Notes: generated from the sequence alone by a model not told the origin. A stretch of 40,703 nt of DNA from UBA8752 sp965659115 (GCA_965659115.1 CBFHUP010000017.1:1-40703); one strand, 5' to 3'. Counted from the stretch's first letter, positions 31,901-39,982 are shown. Program-made: numbers and translations.

Positions 31901-33725
31901 TACAGACCCCACAGCCTGCAACTACGACAGCGATCCCACCACAGACAGCGACCCCACGCTCTGCACCTTCGTGGACGGCGTGTGCGAAACCTGTGAAGCT
32001 GGGCTTATCGTGGACAACGACAGCGACGACGACGGCGTGTGTGATGCCAACGAAGTCACCGGTTGTACAGACCCTGCGGCCTGCAACTACGACAGCGATC
32101 CCACCACAGACAGCGATCCCGCGCTCTGCACCTTCGTGGACGGCGTGTGTGAGACCTGTGAGGGCGGACTCATCGTCGACAACGACAGCGACGACGACGG
32201 CGTGTGTGATGCCAACGAAGTTGACGGCTGCACAGACGAAACCGCCTGCAACTTCGATTCCACTGCGACCGAAGAAGATGAGAGTTGCCAATATGATGAT
32301 GCCCTAGGCATATGCGGCGGAATTTGCCTCTCTGACCTGGACAACGACGGAATCTGTGACAATGAAGACGCCTGTGTCGGGTTGTACGATGCCCTGGGCA
32401 TTTGCAACGGCGACTGTCCCGCGGACCTCGACAACGATGACATCTGCGATACTGAAGACCCTTGTGTCGGCGAATATGACGTACTGGGCGTCTGTAACGG
32501 AGATTGCACAGCCGATGCGGACCAAGATGGCATTTGCGATGACGTAGACCCATGTGTAGGCACATTGGATGCACTGAATGTTTGCAATGGAGACTGTCCA
32601 GCTGACGAAGACGGAGACGGCGTCTGCGACAATGCGGAAATCTTGGGGTGCACCGATTCCAATGCCTGCAACTACGACAGCAGTGCTACAGAAGAAGACA
32701 ATTCTTGCGACTACCTCGATGTACTCGATGAATGCGGCGGAACATGCACAGCGGACGACGACAACGATGGAATCTGCGATGATGTCGACGCCTGTGTGGG
32801 ATCCTACGACGCTTTGGGCGATTGCAACGGAGGGTGCGCAGCTGACGTAGACGATGACGGCATTTGCGACAGCGAAGATCCTTGCATCGGATCATACGAC
32901 GCCCTGGGCGTCTGCAACGGAGATTGCACTTCTGACGAAGACGGAGATGGAGTGTGCGACAATGCAGAGGTTCTGGGTTGTGATGATCCCACGGCCTGCA
33001 ACTTCGACCCAACGGCCACTGAGGACGACGGAAGCTGCGCCACTTTGGACGCCTTAAACGACTGCGGAGGCGACTGCGCCGCCGATGCCGACAGCGATGG
33101 AATCTGTGATGACATCGACCCCTGCGTCGGTTCATTGGATGCGATCGGCGTTTGCAATGGAGACTGCACCGCAGACATCGATGGAGACGGGGTATGCGAC
33201 AGCACGGAAATCTATGGATGTACAGACGAAACCGCCTGCAACTTCGATGCCGAAGCCACGGAAGAAGATGGTTCTTGCACAGTGGAAGACGCCATTGGTG
33301 TTTGCGGAGGAGACTGCCCCTGTGACCAAAACGACAACGGCATTTGCGACGGAGAGGAGCTCGCTTGTCCTGACTTTAACGACAACGGCATTTGTGACGG
33401 AGACGAAATTCTTGGCTGCACGTACATGGAGGCGTGCAACTACGACGAAGCCGCCACATCGGACAATGGCTCTTGCGTCTATGCATTGCCCGGCTTCGAC
33501 TGTCAAGGCAACGACCTCAACACCTCAGAGCTCTTCTACGGATGCACTTACTCTGAAGCCATTAACTTCAGTGCAGCGGCAGACCTTGACAATGGCTCTT
33601 GCATCTTCTTGGAGGTCTTGACCGACATTGGCCCATGCTACTTCGACATCACCAATGATGGCGTAGTCAATACACCCGACCTGCTCATCTTGCTCCAATA
33701 TTGGGAGGCCACGTGTGATGAATAA
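28998..33725 (+). CDS. Giant secreted Cys/Asp-rich repeat protein (1575 aa) with two copies of the unrecognised N-terminal domain
   Basis: 1575 residues with a signal peptide (residues 1-27, ending 'SHCTLAQ'). Two copies of the same ~190-residue domain found in the upstream gene lie at about 29128-29710 and 29866-30470. Landmarks are 'NTYHLYLQ', 'QSTTSFYQAELGSS', 'VQYDSFVTIGL' and 'LFAQVTTDGDVSG' in the first, and 'KTYRMYVATA', 'VIYDSWVTIGI' and 'VLIGQFTTSGIVSGS' in the second. A GCTD module separates them. Residues ~505-1535 are Ca-binding and Cys-rich repeats, including the 165-bp tandem array. The protein ends in a dockerin-like loop (D-I-T-N-D-G-V-V-N-T-P-D) flanked by Cys. Probably a very long Ca-dependent extracellular fibre or adhesin-like protein; the function is not known. 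Confidence 0.85.
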   Translation: MPKINLSVYRVFVSAVLILATSHCTLAQLSSSCSGSGENGDFSIVIDTIYSNIGVVTDLSGQDTNLTGFNTYHLYLQCESIDDLLGAVGGDINNPVTIQSTTSFYQAELGSSIEPNPSLFAFMPQVQYDSFVTIGLETTAVNGDGESSTQIIEDSDVNPISGGFEEGGDLIIDSNTGSSWYVANAETASNCAAGEDLKILFAQVTTDGDVSGNIQFQVYRNGTQNGENCLRPYLSINPLAQAGCTDSLACNFDATAFVDDGSCDFCSCADTTIINSASFPSDSVPGYFLDIELIANHDTTGLTELEGMKTYRMYVATAEPHDTLTAVYGNDQTPLDIQSTAPFFQNSLGAVTPSNIQAFYYPIQPSVIYDSWVTIGIDRSPSEFGTGYSSVFTASDPNVSTSWMAVFDPGSGNPGGNILANTNVGGIWSITNPTVQNGIPNDDQRVLIGQFTTSGIVSGSIAVQILPQTLPEGDDEYRLTFSFTSEDLGQELLSVNGTPINQELCGCLNDSDNDGICDSADNCSDTSACNYNSPENGECQALDVIGVCGGSCTADADQDGICDDVDSCVGQVDDCGECNGPGAIYSCGCYDQQPTWCDCFGNTLDALNECGGDCEADDNNNGICDTDEVPGCQEETACNYNQNANVDGVECAFATGCDTCSGSSDGTGTVIDNDADDDGVCNENEITGCTDPTACNYDDDPTTDSDNTQCTYVDGVCDTCVNGEVIDNDSDGDGVCDANEVSGCINADACNYNASATDDDGSCVEASGCQTCSGESDGSGTVVDNDADNDGVCDSAEITGCTDPTACNYDNNPTTDSDNTLCTFVDGICESCESGLIVDNDSDNDGICDANEIPGCRDENACNYNTSATDDDGTCVFAAGCETCSGESDGTGSVIDNDSDDDGVCDANEVTGCTDPAACNYDSDPTTDSDPTLCTFVDGVCETCEAGLIVDNDSDDDGVCDANEVTGCTDPTACNYDSDPTTDSDPTLCTFVDGVCETCEAGLIVDNDSDDDGVCDANEVTGCTDPAACNYDSDPTTDSDPALCTFVDGVCETCEGGLIVDNDSDDDGVCDANEVDGCTDETACNFDSTATEEDESCQYDDALGICGGICLSDLDNDGICDNEDACVGLYDALGICNGDCPADLDNDDICDTEDPCVGEYDVLGVCNGDCTADADQDGICDDVDPCVGTLDALNVCNGDCPADEDGDGVCDNAEILGCTDSNACNYDSSATEEDNSCDYLDVLDECGGTCTADDDNDGICDDVDACVGSYDALGDCNGGCAADVDDDGICDSEDPCIGSYDALGVCNGDCTSDEDGDGVCDNAEVLGCDDPTACNFDPTATEDDGSCATLDALNDCGGDCAADADSDGICDDIDPCVGSLDAIGVCNGDCTADIDGDGVCDSTEIYGCTDETACNFDAEATEEDGSCTVEDAIGVCGGDCPCDQNDNGICDGEELACPDFNDNGICDGDEILGCTYMEACNYDEAATSDNGSCVYALPGFDCQGNDLNTSELFYGCTYSEAINFSAAADLDNGSCIFLEVLTDIGPCYFDITNDGVVNTPDLLILLQYWEATCDE
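31683..32230 (+). repeat. 165-bp in-frame tandem repeat, three full near-identical copies plus a partial fourth
   Basis: Units begin at 31683, 31848, 32013 and 32178 (partial), exactly 165 bp (55 codons) apart. Each encodes D-N-D-S-D-D-D-G-V-C-D-A-N-E-V..GCTDP.ACNY.., '..PTTDSDPTLCTFVDG' and 'VCETCEAGLIV'. By eye, copies differ at only about a dozen or so mostly synonymous positions, and the first ~30 bases of each are identical. Older, more diverged copies of the same unit, alternating with a 'CSGESDGTG' variant, extend upstream to about 30970. Confidence 0.93.
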
Positions 33726-33740
33726 ACCCTTTACTTTCCT

Positions 33741-34331
33741 TTAATCAGAAAGCCGCGCCGTCAAAAGCGCGGCTTTCTTTTTGGCATGGGCCGAAGCCGC
33801 GTTCCGACCCACATGGGCAAGCGACTCCAACATTTCACGCCGCAATTCAGGTCCAACAGGAGCAGTTGTTGCCTCCAAGCGCCGTTCGATCACCTTTAAG
33901 CTCTGGTGAAGCGCAGACAATGGCATGTCGTCCAAAAAAACCACATGCAATGCCCACTGCGTCAATTCATCCAACTGAACATCTGACCACGTCAGCATCA
34001 GAAGAGCCCGCAACAACTCCCTTTGAAGGGGCAAAGTCTCCGCGGCATTGAGCAGCGTAAAAAGACGGTCGCCGAGATCCGGCGATTGAACCGATCCAGA
34101 TTCCGTCAACAATGCGAGCGTCCAAGCCGCCCGAAACGCCCCCTCCTGATTCAATGCCACGGCTTGAAACAATGCCTCTTCCAACTTTAGGACATGACCG
34201 ACTCCGCATACCGCGTCCAAGCCATCCCAATGCTGGACCCAATGCCCAACAAGCTCACGGGAAGGACCTTTGGCCAACGCGTCGAGAAAAGAACGGGAAT
34301 TGAGCAGGGCAGGGGGGCAGCCCCCGCTCAT
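33741..34331 (-). CDS. Hypothetical all-helical (HEAT-like) protein
   Basis: 196 residues from the ATG at 34331, which shares its A with the upstream TGA stop (TGATG), so it is translationally coupled to the thioredoxin gene. It is leucine- and alanine-rich, with successive amphipathic helices (EEALFQAVALNQEGAFRAAWTLALL; RLFTLLNAAETLPLQRELLRALLML; ELTQWALHVVFLD) reminiscent of HEAT-type repeats. No signal peptide, no Cys cluster and no catalytic motif are visible. I do not recognise the family. Its last dozen codons contain the stem of the terminator that serves the convergent gene. Confidence 0.7.
   Translation of the reverse strand: MSGGCPPALLNSRSFLDALAKGPSRELVGHWVQHWDGLDAVCGVGHVLKLEEALFQAVALNQEGAFRAAWTLALLTESGSVQSPDLGDRLFTLLNAAETLPLQRELLRALLMLTWSDVQLDELTQWALHVVFLDDMPLSALHQSLKVIERRLEATTAPVGPELRREMLESLAHVGRNAASAHAKKKAALLTARLSD
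33748..33782 (+). terminator. Rho-independent terminator of the 1575-aa protein gene, lying inside the convergent coding sequence
   Basis: A perfect 11-bp stem GAAAGCCGCGC/GCGCGGCTTTC (33748-33758 with 33767-33777), an 8-nt loop, then TTTTT. It begins 22 nt after the stop codon at 33725. On the minus strand the same bases encode K-K-A-A-L-L-T-A-R-L-S-D, and no T-run follows, so it works in one direction only. Confidence 0.9.
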
Positions 34332-35839
34332 CACGGATTGGATTTCATCTGGGCCTCACGGGCCAGAATCTCTGCGATTTGCTCGGCCCCCACTTGCTTT
34401 GCAATGACGCGCTTGTCCTTGTCCAGCAAAAACATCTTGGGCGTTGCAAACACATCAAATGTGGTTCTGAAATTGAGGCTCTGCAAAGTGGTGGTTCCCG
34501 CCATGATCAGGGCTGTGGCACTGTCTGCTGCATTGATCGACGGATTGTCCGAAACATGAATCCAATCGGAAATGTCCTTCTCCCGCAGAAACTTCAGCCA
34601 AGGCTCAGGCTCAAAGTCATTGCCAATCGCATAAATCTCCAGGCCCTTCGGATGCCACTCGTCGTAGAGCTCTTTCAACTTGGGCATTTCCTTCTTGCAA
34701 TGACCACAGGTAGACTCCCAAATGGACACCAAAGTGTATTCCGCTTCAACGTCATACAAGCTGACCCAATTCTGCTGAGAAGTATCCGGCAAAATGATGT
34801 TGGGAATCCGGTTGCCACACAGGGAATAGCGAAGGTCTTCCGCCCGGTCCGTCACCTTCTTGAGTTGCTCTTCATTGAGCCAGTCTGCGCGTCCGGAGGA
34901 ATAGTATTTGTCCACGAGGTCAACAAACACTTTGTCCATGCACATCACTTGGCTCTTCTCTGCTGAGAAGGTGAAAAAATGGACCAAATATTTGAACATA
35001 TCCGGATCCACCGAAGCCCTAGCGATGAGCTTATGGACCTCCACCATGGCCGTATCGGGCAGCTGGGGCATCACACTGTTCCAGTATTGCTCAAGCAGGT
35101 TGTGCAGGGCGGGGTCTCGCACCAATCTGCCGTCGGCAAAATCAACACGGTTCCAGTACATGTCCCGAAATTTGTAATAGCGCCACAACTGCGGATTGGC
35201 AGCATCCAAGGGCGCATCTGGTACGTCAGGCTCACGCACCATCTTGATCATTTTCGCAAAGAGGGTACTTCCGTGCTCCTCTTGGATCCGGTCTTGCTCA
35301 GCTTCGACCTGCAAATTCAACACCGCCATGTCCTGCTTGAGCTGTGCCATTTCTGCTTCAGTAATGGTCGAGTCTTGGGCACGGGAATCAATGGGGGCCC
35401 GCTGCTCACGCATTTTCTGAATGAAAGCGAGGTATTCGTAAAACAGTTGTGTATCCAGTCCTTCTTCCACCTCTACGCTGGCAGGCAGATTGGCAACATC
35501 TGCCGTCAATGATACCGGGCCGCCCGTGAGGACCATCTCTACAAATCCATTCTCGGGAAGCACCAAACCGTATTTGCCTCCTTTATCTGCAGGTGGCGAT
35601 GGGTAGTCAAACCGCCCTTTTGCTCCCACAACAGCAGTGTCGGCATAGTACATTTTGTTGCCGTAGTAATTGGCCAAATAGATGGTATCTCCTTCTGTGA
35701 GCCCTTCAATCTCGAAACGCAGCATGGCGTCAGATTGAGCGAATACGGCAGGCCCTCCAGCGACAAAGGACAGAACAACACTGAATGAGATGCAGGTCGG
35801 GGCCCAACGAGAAAAGGAAGCGCAGAAAAAAGACGTCAT
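34331..35839 (-). CDS. DUF4369/TlpA-like thioredoxin-fold lipoprotein or periplasmic protein
   Basis: 502 residues with an N-terminal signal sequence ('ISFSVVLSFVAGGPAVFAQ', about residues 17-35). The N-terminal beta domain (FEIEGLTEGDTIYLANYYGNKMYYADTAVV..GRFDY) is typical of DUF4369. A long helical middle part (~130-340) resembles DUF5106. The C-terminal thioredoxin/TlpA-like domain has the redox motif C378-G-H-C381 in 'VSIWESTCGHCKKEMPKLKELY' and the cis-Pro region 'TFDVFATPKMFLLDKDKR'. Such Bacteroidota proteins act as periplasmic thiol-disulfide oxidoreductases of unknown clients. Coupled to the HEAT-like gene downstream; divergent, with a 35-nt gap, from the YeeZ-like gene. Confidence 0.88.
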   Translation of the reverse strand: MTSFFCASFSRWAPTCISFSVVLSFVAGGPAVFAQSDAMLRFEIEGLTEGDTIYLANYYGNKMYYADTAVVGAKGRFDYPSPPADKGGKYGLVLPENGFVEMVLTGGPVSLTADVANLPASVEVEEGLDTQLFYEYLAFIQKMREQRAPIDSRAQDSTITEAEMAQLKQDMAVLNLQVEAEQDRIQEEHGSTLFAKMIKMVREPDVPDAPLDAANPQLWRYYKFRDMYWNRVDFADGRLVRDPALHNLLEQYWNSVMPQLPDTAMVEVHKLIARASVDPDMFKYLVHFFTFSAEKSQVMCMDKVFVDLVDKYYSSGRADWLNEEQLKKVTDRAEDLRYSLCGNRIPNIILPDTSQQNWVSLYDVEAEYTLVSIWESTCGHCKKEMPKLKELYDEWHPKGLEIYAIGNDFEPEPWLKFLREKDISDWIHVSDNPSINAADSATALIMAGTTTLQSLNFRTTFDVFATPKMFLLDKDKRVIAKQVGAEQIAEILAREAQMKSNP

Positions 35840-35874
35840 GGTGGTAGAGTCGACCGCTAATTTAGCCGACGACT

Positions 35875-36657
35875 ATGTCTCTCAGTGTGAAAGAGTGCTA
35901 CGAATGGGGAATCTTGGGCTGCGGTTGGCTCGGACAGGCCTTTGCGCGCCGCATACTGAGCGACGGAGGCACCGTATGGGGCAGTGCAAAAAGTGAGGCC
36001 TCACTGGCTTCCATTGCGGAAACCGGGGCCAAAGCGGTGCCCTTTGACGCCCATGCCGATCATCCCATCGGATTTCCGCCATGCCAACACCTCCTGGTGG
36101 CTTGGCCTCCCAAAGTGGGTGCCGAAGATGCCGCCCGCGCCATAAAAAGATGCCAAACGGAGCACACACTTTGGACGGTGGCCATCTCTTCTACCAGCGT
36201 ATACCCAAAGGAGCCCGCCATCTATACTGAGAACATGGCCGAGCGCCGCATCAGTCCGCATTCGGGCGTGTGTGTGCTCGACATTGAAAGGGCCACAGAA
36301 GGCCCCACCACAGCCCATCTTCGCGCCGGCGGCCTCATAGGTCCTGAGCGCCCCTTGCTTCGGCCCCGCCGCTCAGCTCCTTCTGACACATTGCTCAATG
36401 TGATCCACATCGATGACGTGATTGGCGCCATCCAACACACCGTTGACCATCAGCTCTCTGGAGCTTTCAACCTGGTTTGTCCCAAGCACCGCACCCGACA
36501 AGAATGTGAAGCCATCGCATTGGGCACCAGTACAATGGCCCAGTCCGAATCGCCCAAACCGCATGAATCAAGGCTTGTTTCGAGTCAGCGGCTGTTGGAC
36601 ACCGGGTTCTCCTTTCAACATCCAGATCCGGCATTCTTTCCGGCCCCTTCATCCTAA
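35875..36657 (+). CDS. YeeZ-like NAD(P)-binding Rossmann protein (extended SDR)
   Basis: 260 residues. The N-terminal dinucleotide-binding motif is 'WGILGCGWLGQAFARRIL' (GxGxxG, residues ~11-28). 'ISSTSVYP' is the Ser-bearing SDR strand, 'LRAGGLIGPERP' the sugar-epimerase-like segment and 'NVIHIDDVIGAI' a conserved later block. The usual catalytic Tyr-x3-Lys is not evident, as in YeeZ-type atypical SDRs. The substrate is unknown. It is followed 10 nt later by an alpha/beta hydrolase on the same strand. Confidence 0.78.
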   Translation: MSLSVKECYEWGILGCGWLGQAFARRILSDGGTVWGSAKSEASLASIAETGAKAVPFDAHADHPIGFPPCQHLLVAWPPKVGAEDAARAIKRCQTEHTLWTVAISSTSVYPKEPAIYTENMAERRISPHSGVCVLDIERATEGPTTAHLRAGGLIGPERPLLRPRRSAPSDTLLNVIHIDDVIGAIQHTVDHQLSGAFNLVCPKHRTRQECEAIALGTSTMAQSESPKPHESRLVSSQRLLDTGFSFQHPDPAFFPAPSS

Positions 36658-36667
36658 AACAGATTCA

Positions 36668-37552
36668 ATGAAGCGCTTGCCATTTTTGTTGGAGAGGACG
36701 CACGACCGCCCCATCCATGGGTGTTGGCACCTCCCTGCCAACGGATCCAAAGGCACCGTCTTGTTTCTTCACGGCTACAAGGGCTACATGGATTGGGGAG
36801 CATGGCCTATGGTGGGCGACACTTTTGCCCAGAATGGTTGGCGGTTTCTGCGCATCAATTTCACGCACAACGGCACCACAACAGCTCAGCCCAACACGTT
36901 TGTAGACTTAGAGGGGTTTGCTGCGAACACCCATTCTCGAGAAATGGAAGAAGCCACAGCGGTGTTACGATCCCTGAGGGATGAAGGAGCCTTGGCCGAT
37001 CCAACCACAACAGCTCACCCCATCGCAGTCATCGGACACAGCCGTGGTGGTGGCATTGCATGCCTGGCCGCTGCTTCCGCCGACGCCGCGCTCAAAGCCC
37101 AAGGAAAAAAGGGCATACAATCGTTGATCACTTGGGCATCTGTCGCCGATTTCGGCTCCAGGTTCCCAAGCGGAGACGCCCTCAAAAACTGGCAGCAAAC
37201 CGGGCAACTCGAAGTCATCAATCACAGAACCCGCCAACGGCTGTGGCACAATTGGAACTTCTGGGAAGATTTCGAAGCGCAAAAGGCCAAACTTGACATT
37301 GAACACGCCGTACGACAATTCTCTGGGAGAACCTTGATTGCGCATGGGACGTCGGACCAAGCGGTCGATCTCAGTCACGCAGAACGGTTGGCCAAATGGG
37401 CACAACATCCCACATTGATGATGGGAGAGGAGATGGGACACACCTTTGGCGCCAAAGAGCCTTGGACAGACGCTTTCCTGCCGGAATCCACAGAGGCTTT
37501 AACGCAAACGACCCTGCGCTTCCTAGAGGAAGGCAGGGCCGTTCAAAATTGA
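36668..37552 (+). CDS. Alpha/beta hydrolase (dienelactone hydrolase/esterase type)
   Basis: The ATG at 36668 gives 294 residues; the frame upstream belongs to the shadow of the YeeZ-like gene. The nucleophile elbow is 'VIGHSRGGGIA' with Ser125. The oxyanion strand is 'TVLFLHGYKGYMDWGAW' (~30-46). The acid is probably Asp in 'LIAHGTSDQAVDLSHAE' and the catalytic His in 'GEEMGHTFG'. It is a cytoplasmic serine hydrolase with no signal peptide. The substrate cannot be inferred. Convergent with the secreted T9SS-type gene, whose stop is 11 nt beyond. Confidence 0.85.
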   Translation: MKRLPFLLERTHDRPIHGCWHLPANGSKGTVLFLHGYKGYMDWGAWPMVGDTFAQNGWRFLRINFTHNGTTTAQPNTFVDLEGFAANTHSREMEEATAVLRSLRDEGALADPTTTAHPIAVIGHSRGGGIACLAAASADAALKAQGKKGIQSLITWASVADFGSRFPSGDALKNWQQTGQLEVINHRTRQRLWHNWNFWEDFEAQKAKLDIEHAVRQFSGRTLIAHGTSDQAVDLSHAERLAKWAQHPTLMMGEEMGHTFGAKEPWTDAFLPESTEALTQTTLRFLEEGRAVQN

Positions 37553-37563
37553 AAGGGAAGGCC

Positions 37564-38463
37564 TTAGTGGCGGACCACCAATTTGCGCAAACCACGCCCG
37601 TTTTCTGGTCCAAAGAGGTACACCCCGTCTGGCACATCAATCGAAACAGACTTCTGACCTGCTTCAATGGCCACACGCAAAACTTCGCGTCCCATGAGGT
37701 CCATAACCACCAAGTCTTGGGCTTCGAGCACACCGCTCAAGTTCAGCGAACCCGTGGTCGGGTTTGGTGAAAATCCAAAAGGAACCAAGGCGACATCCTC
37801 CACGCCAACCAACTCAACGTCACTTTCTGCAAGGGTGAAGTTGTCGACGTAATAGAGACCGATGGTTTGGCCATCGCCCAAAGCATAGAAATTGATGCTA
37901 CTAAAATTGCCGTCGTAAGGGGCCTGGAACAGCTCCTCGCCATCAATCCACATTTTGAAAATGCCCTGGTCGAGGTCCACCACATAACGGATATTGAACC
38001 ATTCGCTCAACGGGACATAAGACACATCTGACATGCCCCAAGGGCCATCAGCGGTCACACTTCCGTCGGTATTGACAAAGACATTGCATTGCCAGCTGTT
38101 GGTGGTTTCGCCTGCGACATCCGTGCCTTGTACGTTGATGTAAGCTGAGTTTCCATCAGGCACAAACATGTCCCAATCCAAACTCCAATTGCCTTCTGAC
38201 TTTCCAATGTTCAAAATGACGTCCATGGGGCCACCGGCAACGGCTGCTGCCTCGAGCTTCAAGGATTTCTCACCCTCTGAGGAGTATTCATCGGAAACGA
38301 GGGCGTCCCAATCACTGCCCGCGGTACCACCTGGCCAAGGATCAAACAGCTCACTTTCGACACAAATAAAATCACCTGCGGTGAAGGATTCGAAGCCCTC
38401 CTCAAACTGAGCAAAGGCTGATGTGGTCGCAAACAAAACGACCGGGAGTACAAGTTTCTTCAT
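37564..38463 (-). CDS. Secreted protein with T9SS type A C-terminal sorting domain
   Basis: The ATG at 38463 gives 299 residues with a clear signal peptide (MKKLVLPVVLFATTSAFAQ). The open frame upstream is spurious. The mature part resembles a concanavalin/laminin-G-like jelly roll (FEEGFESFTAGDF..., WSLDWDMFVPDGNSAYINVQ, WFNIRYVVDLDQGIFKMWIDGEEL, YYVDNFTL). The last ~75 residues have the T9SS pattern: 'FGFSPNPTTGSLNLSGVLEAQDLVVMDLMGREVL' and a final 'PDGVYLFG...LRKLVVRH'. It is therefore exported by the Sec then T9SS route. Ligand unknown. Confidence 0.87.
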   Translation of the reverse strand: MKKLVLPVVLFATTSAFAQFEEGFESFTAGDFICVESELFDPWPGGTAGSDWDALVSDEYSSEGEKSLKLEAAAVAGGPMDVILNIGKSEGNWSLDWDMFVPDGNSAYINVQGTDVAGETTNSWQCNVFVNTDGSVTADGPWGMSDVSYVPLSEWFNIRYVVDLDQGIFKMWIDGEELFQAPYDGNFSSINFYALGDGQTIGLYYVDNFTLAESDVELVGVEDVALVPFGFSPNPTTGSLNLSGVLEAQDLVVMDLMGREVLRVAIEAGQKSVSIDVPDGVYLFGPENGRGLRKLVVRH

Positions 38464-38512
38464 GCTTTGTTTTGATTTGCGGAAAATTAGAGGAACATCG
38501 CACAATAACCAC

Positions 38513-39355
38513 ATGACAATGAGAGGAGAAGGGAACATTCGAAAGTTGAAGAGCACATTGGGCCCTTCAGGAACAGTACAATACAGCTGGGCCTCTCGGG
38601 ATATTTTAGACCCACTGGAGGACTTTGAGGTCAATGCAGCAGTCGGACGGGACATTCGGTTGGAGCACTTGGGAAAGATCCATTGCACGGTTTCTGGTAA
38701 ATCCATCCGCAAAACATACGGAGACGGCATGTCCTTCGATGCCTTCCAATCCTCACCATTGGCCGTTGAAAGCATCATTCGACCTGAACTCAGCCGCATC
38801 CACGAAGGTGTTGCACTGAGGGACGCCGCTTGGGAAGAAGCGCACCACAACCAACCCCATGTGGTTTACTTGAGCTATACCGGCGGCGTCAAAGTCGGCG
38901 TGACCAGAACCACACAGGTGCCCTACCGCTGGATCGACCAAGGTGCTTCTGGTGCGGTATTGCTGGCAGAAACCCCTTACCGGCAATTGGCAGGACTCAT
39001 CGAAGTGGCCATGAAAGAACACTTCGCAGACAAGACCCAATGGCGGGCCATGCTCACCGCAGGAAACCCAGAGTTAGCGGCCATCAAAGACGCCCTCCTT
39101 TCCGCCAAAGACGAGGCTTTTGAACAATGTCCACCGGCCTTCGAAGACTTTATGTCCGATGACGATCAGGTGCACCACATCCAATTCCCGAGCGTCGCTT
39201 TTCCAGAAAAAGTAGCCTCAGTCACCCTCGACAAAGCACCGGTCATTGAGGGAAAATTAATGGCCATTAAAGGTCAATATCTCCTGTTGGATGGTGGCCG
39301 CGTGTTCAATGTGCGCCGCCATTCTGGATACAGGATCCGATGGGATTTTGGGTAA
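38513..39355 (+). CDS. DUF2797 family protein
   Basis: 280 residues from ATG 38513; a second ATG lies two codons downstream at 38519. The block 'PHVVYLSYTGGVKVGVTRTTQVPYRWIDQGASGAVLL' followed by 'PYRQLAGLIEVAMKEHFADKTQWRAML' is the DUF2797 signature. A C-terminal domain ends 'GQYLLLDGGRVFNVRRHSGYRIRW'. Biochemical function is unknown. Divergent from the secreted protein gene, with a 49-nt spacer, and convergent with yqgE. Confidence 0.85.
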   Translation: MTMRGEGNIRKLKSTLGPSGTVQYSWASRDILDPLEDFEVNAAVGRDIRLEHLGKIHCTVSGKSIRKTYGDGMSFDAFQSSPLAVESIIRPELSRIHEGVALRDAAWEEAHHNQPHVVYLSYTGGVKVGVTRTTQVPYRWIDQGASGAVLLAETPYRQLAGLIEVAMKEHFADKTQWRAMLTAGNPELAAIKDALLSAKDEAFEQCPPAFEDFMSDDDQVHHIQFPSVAFPEKVASVTLDKAPVIEGKLMAIKGQYLLLDGGRVFNVRRHSGYRIRWDFG

Positions 39356-39366
39356 TCCTCAGTGCG

Positions 39367-39957
39367 TCAATTCAAGCTCGGGTCCAACGGCAACATGGTC
39401 GCCCGGGCATGGCCAGGCCCTTTTGAGGCCAGCATCGAACGCCAAAGCCCTTCCTCCGGGGGGTCGAAAATAGCATTCAACTTCATCTCCAGTGGAGCAT
39501 CGTGGACGTACCAGCTGCGCTCGCGCATTTCCGCGTCCAATTGGCCCGGAGTCCAGCCACTGTAGCCCACAAAAAACCGGACATCCTGATCTCCATAACG
39601 CCCCGAAGCCAAGCCGGCCTTGAGCTCATCGAAATCGCCCCCGAGCCACAAGCCAGGCAACACGGGCATGCCTCCCGACACCACATCGCCCATGCGGTGC
39701 AGATAAAACAGGCTGTCATCGTGAACAGGGCCGCCCACAGAGACCGATTGCTTCAAGGGCCAATTTTCTGCATCGCCCATCACCGCCTTCAGAGGCCGAT
39801 CGGTATAATTGTCGAGCACAAAGCCCAGTGATCCATCGCCATCGTGGTCGCACAAAAACACCACTTTCCTGCCAAACCAAGCGTCGGACATAAAGGGCTC
39901 GGACAACAAAAATTGTCCTGTTCTTGGCTTTGCGTCTGCAGGAGGCACGAATTCCAT
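39367..39957 (-). CDS. YqgE/AlgH family protein
   Basis: The ATG at 39957 gives 196 residues, the normal length for the family. The family pattern is visible: 'GQFLLSEPFMSDAWFGRKVVFLCDHDGDGSLGFVLDNYTDRPL', the central 'VSVGGPVHDDSLFYLH' and 'VLPGLWLGGDFDEL', and later 'VRFFVGYSGWTPGQLDAEMRERSWYV'. The biochemical role is unknown. It is divergent from the M14 peptidase gene with only 25 nt between the starts. Confidence 0.92.
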   Translation of the reverse strand: MEFVPPADAKPRTGQFLLSEPFMSDAWFGRKVVFLCDHDGDGSLGFVLDNYTDRPLKAVMGDAENWPLKQSVSVGGPVHDDSLFYLHRMGDVVSGGMPVLPGLWLGGDFDELKAGLASGRYGDQDVRFFVGYSGWTPGQLDAEMRERSWYVHDAPLEMKLNAIFDPPEEGLWRSMLASKGPGHARATMLPLDPSLN

Positions 39958-39982
39958 GTTGCAATTTCTCACATTTGACCTC

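Noticed and set aside
31683..32230. Regularly spaced repeats considered as a CRISPR array
   Set aside because: The 165-bp units are contiguous, in frame and coding, with no unique spacers and no cas genes.
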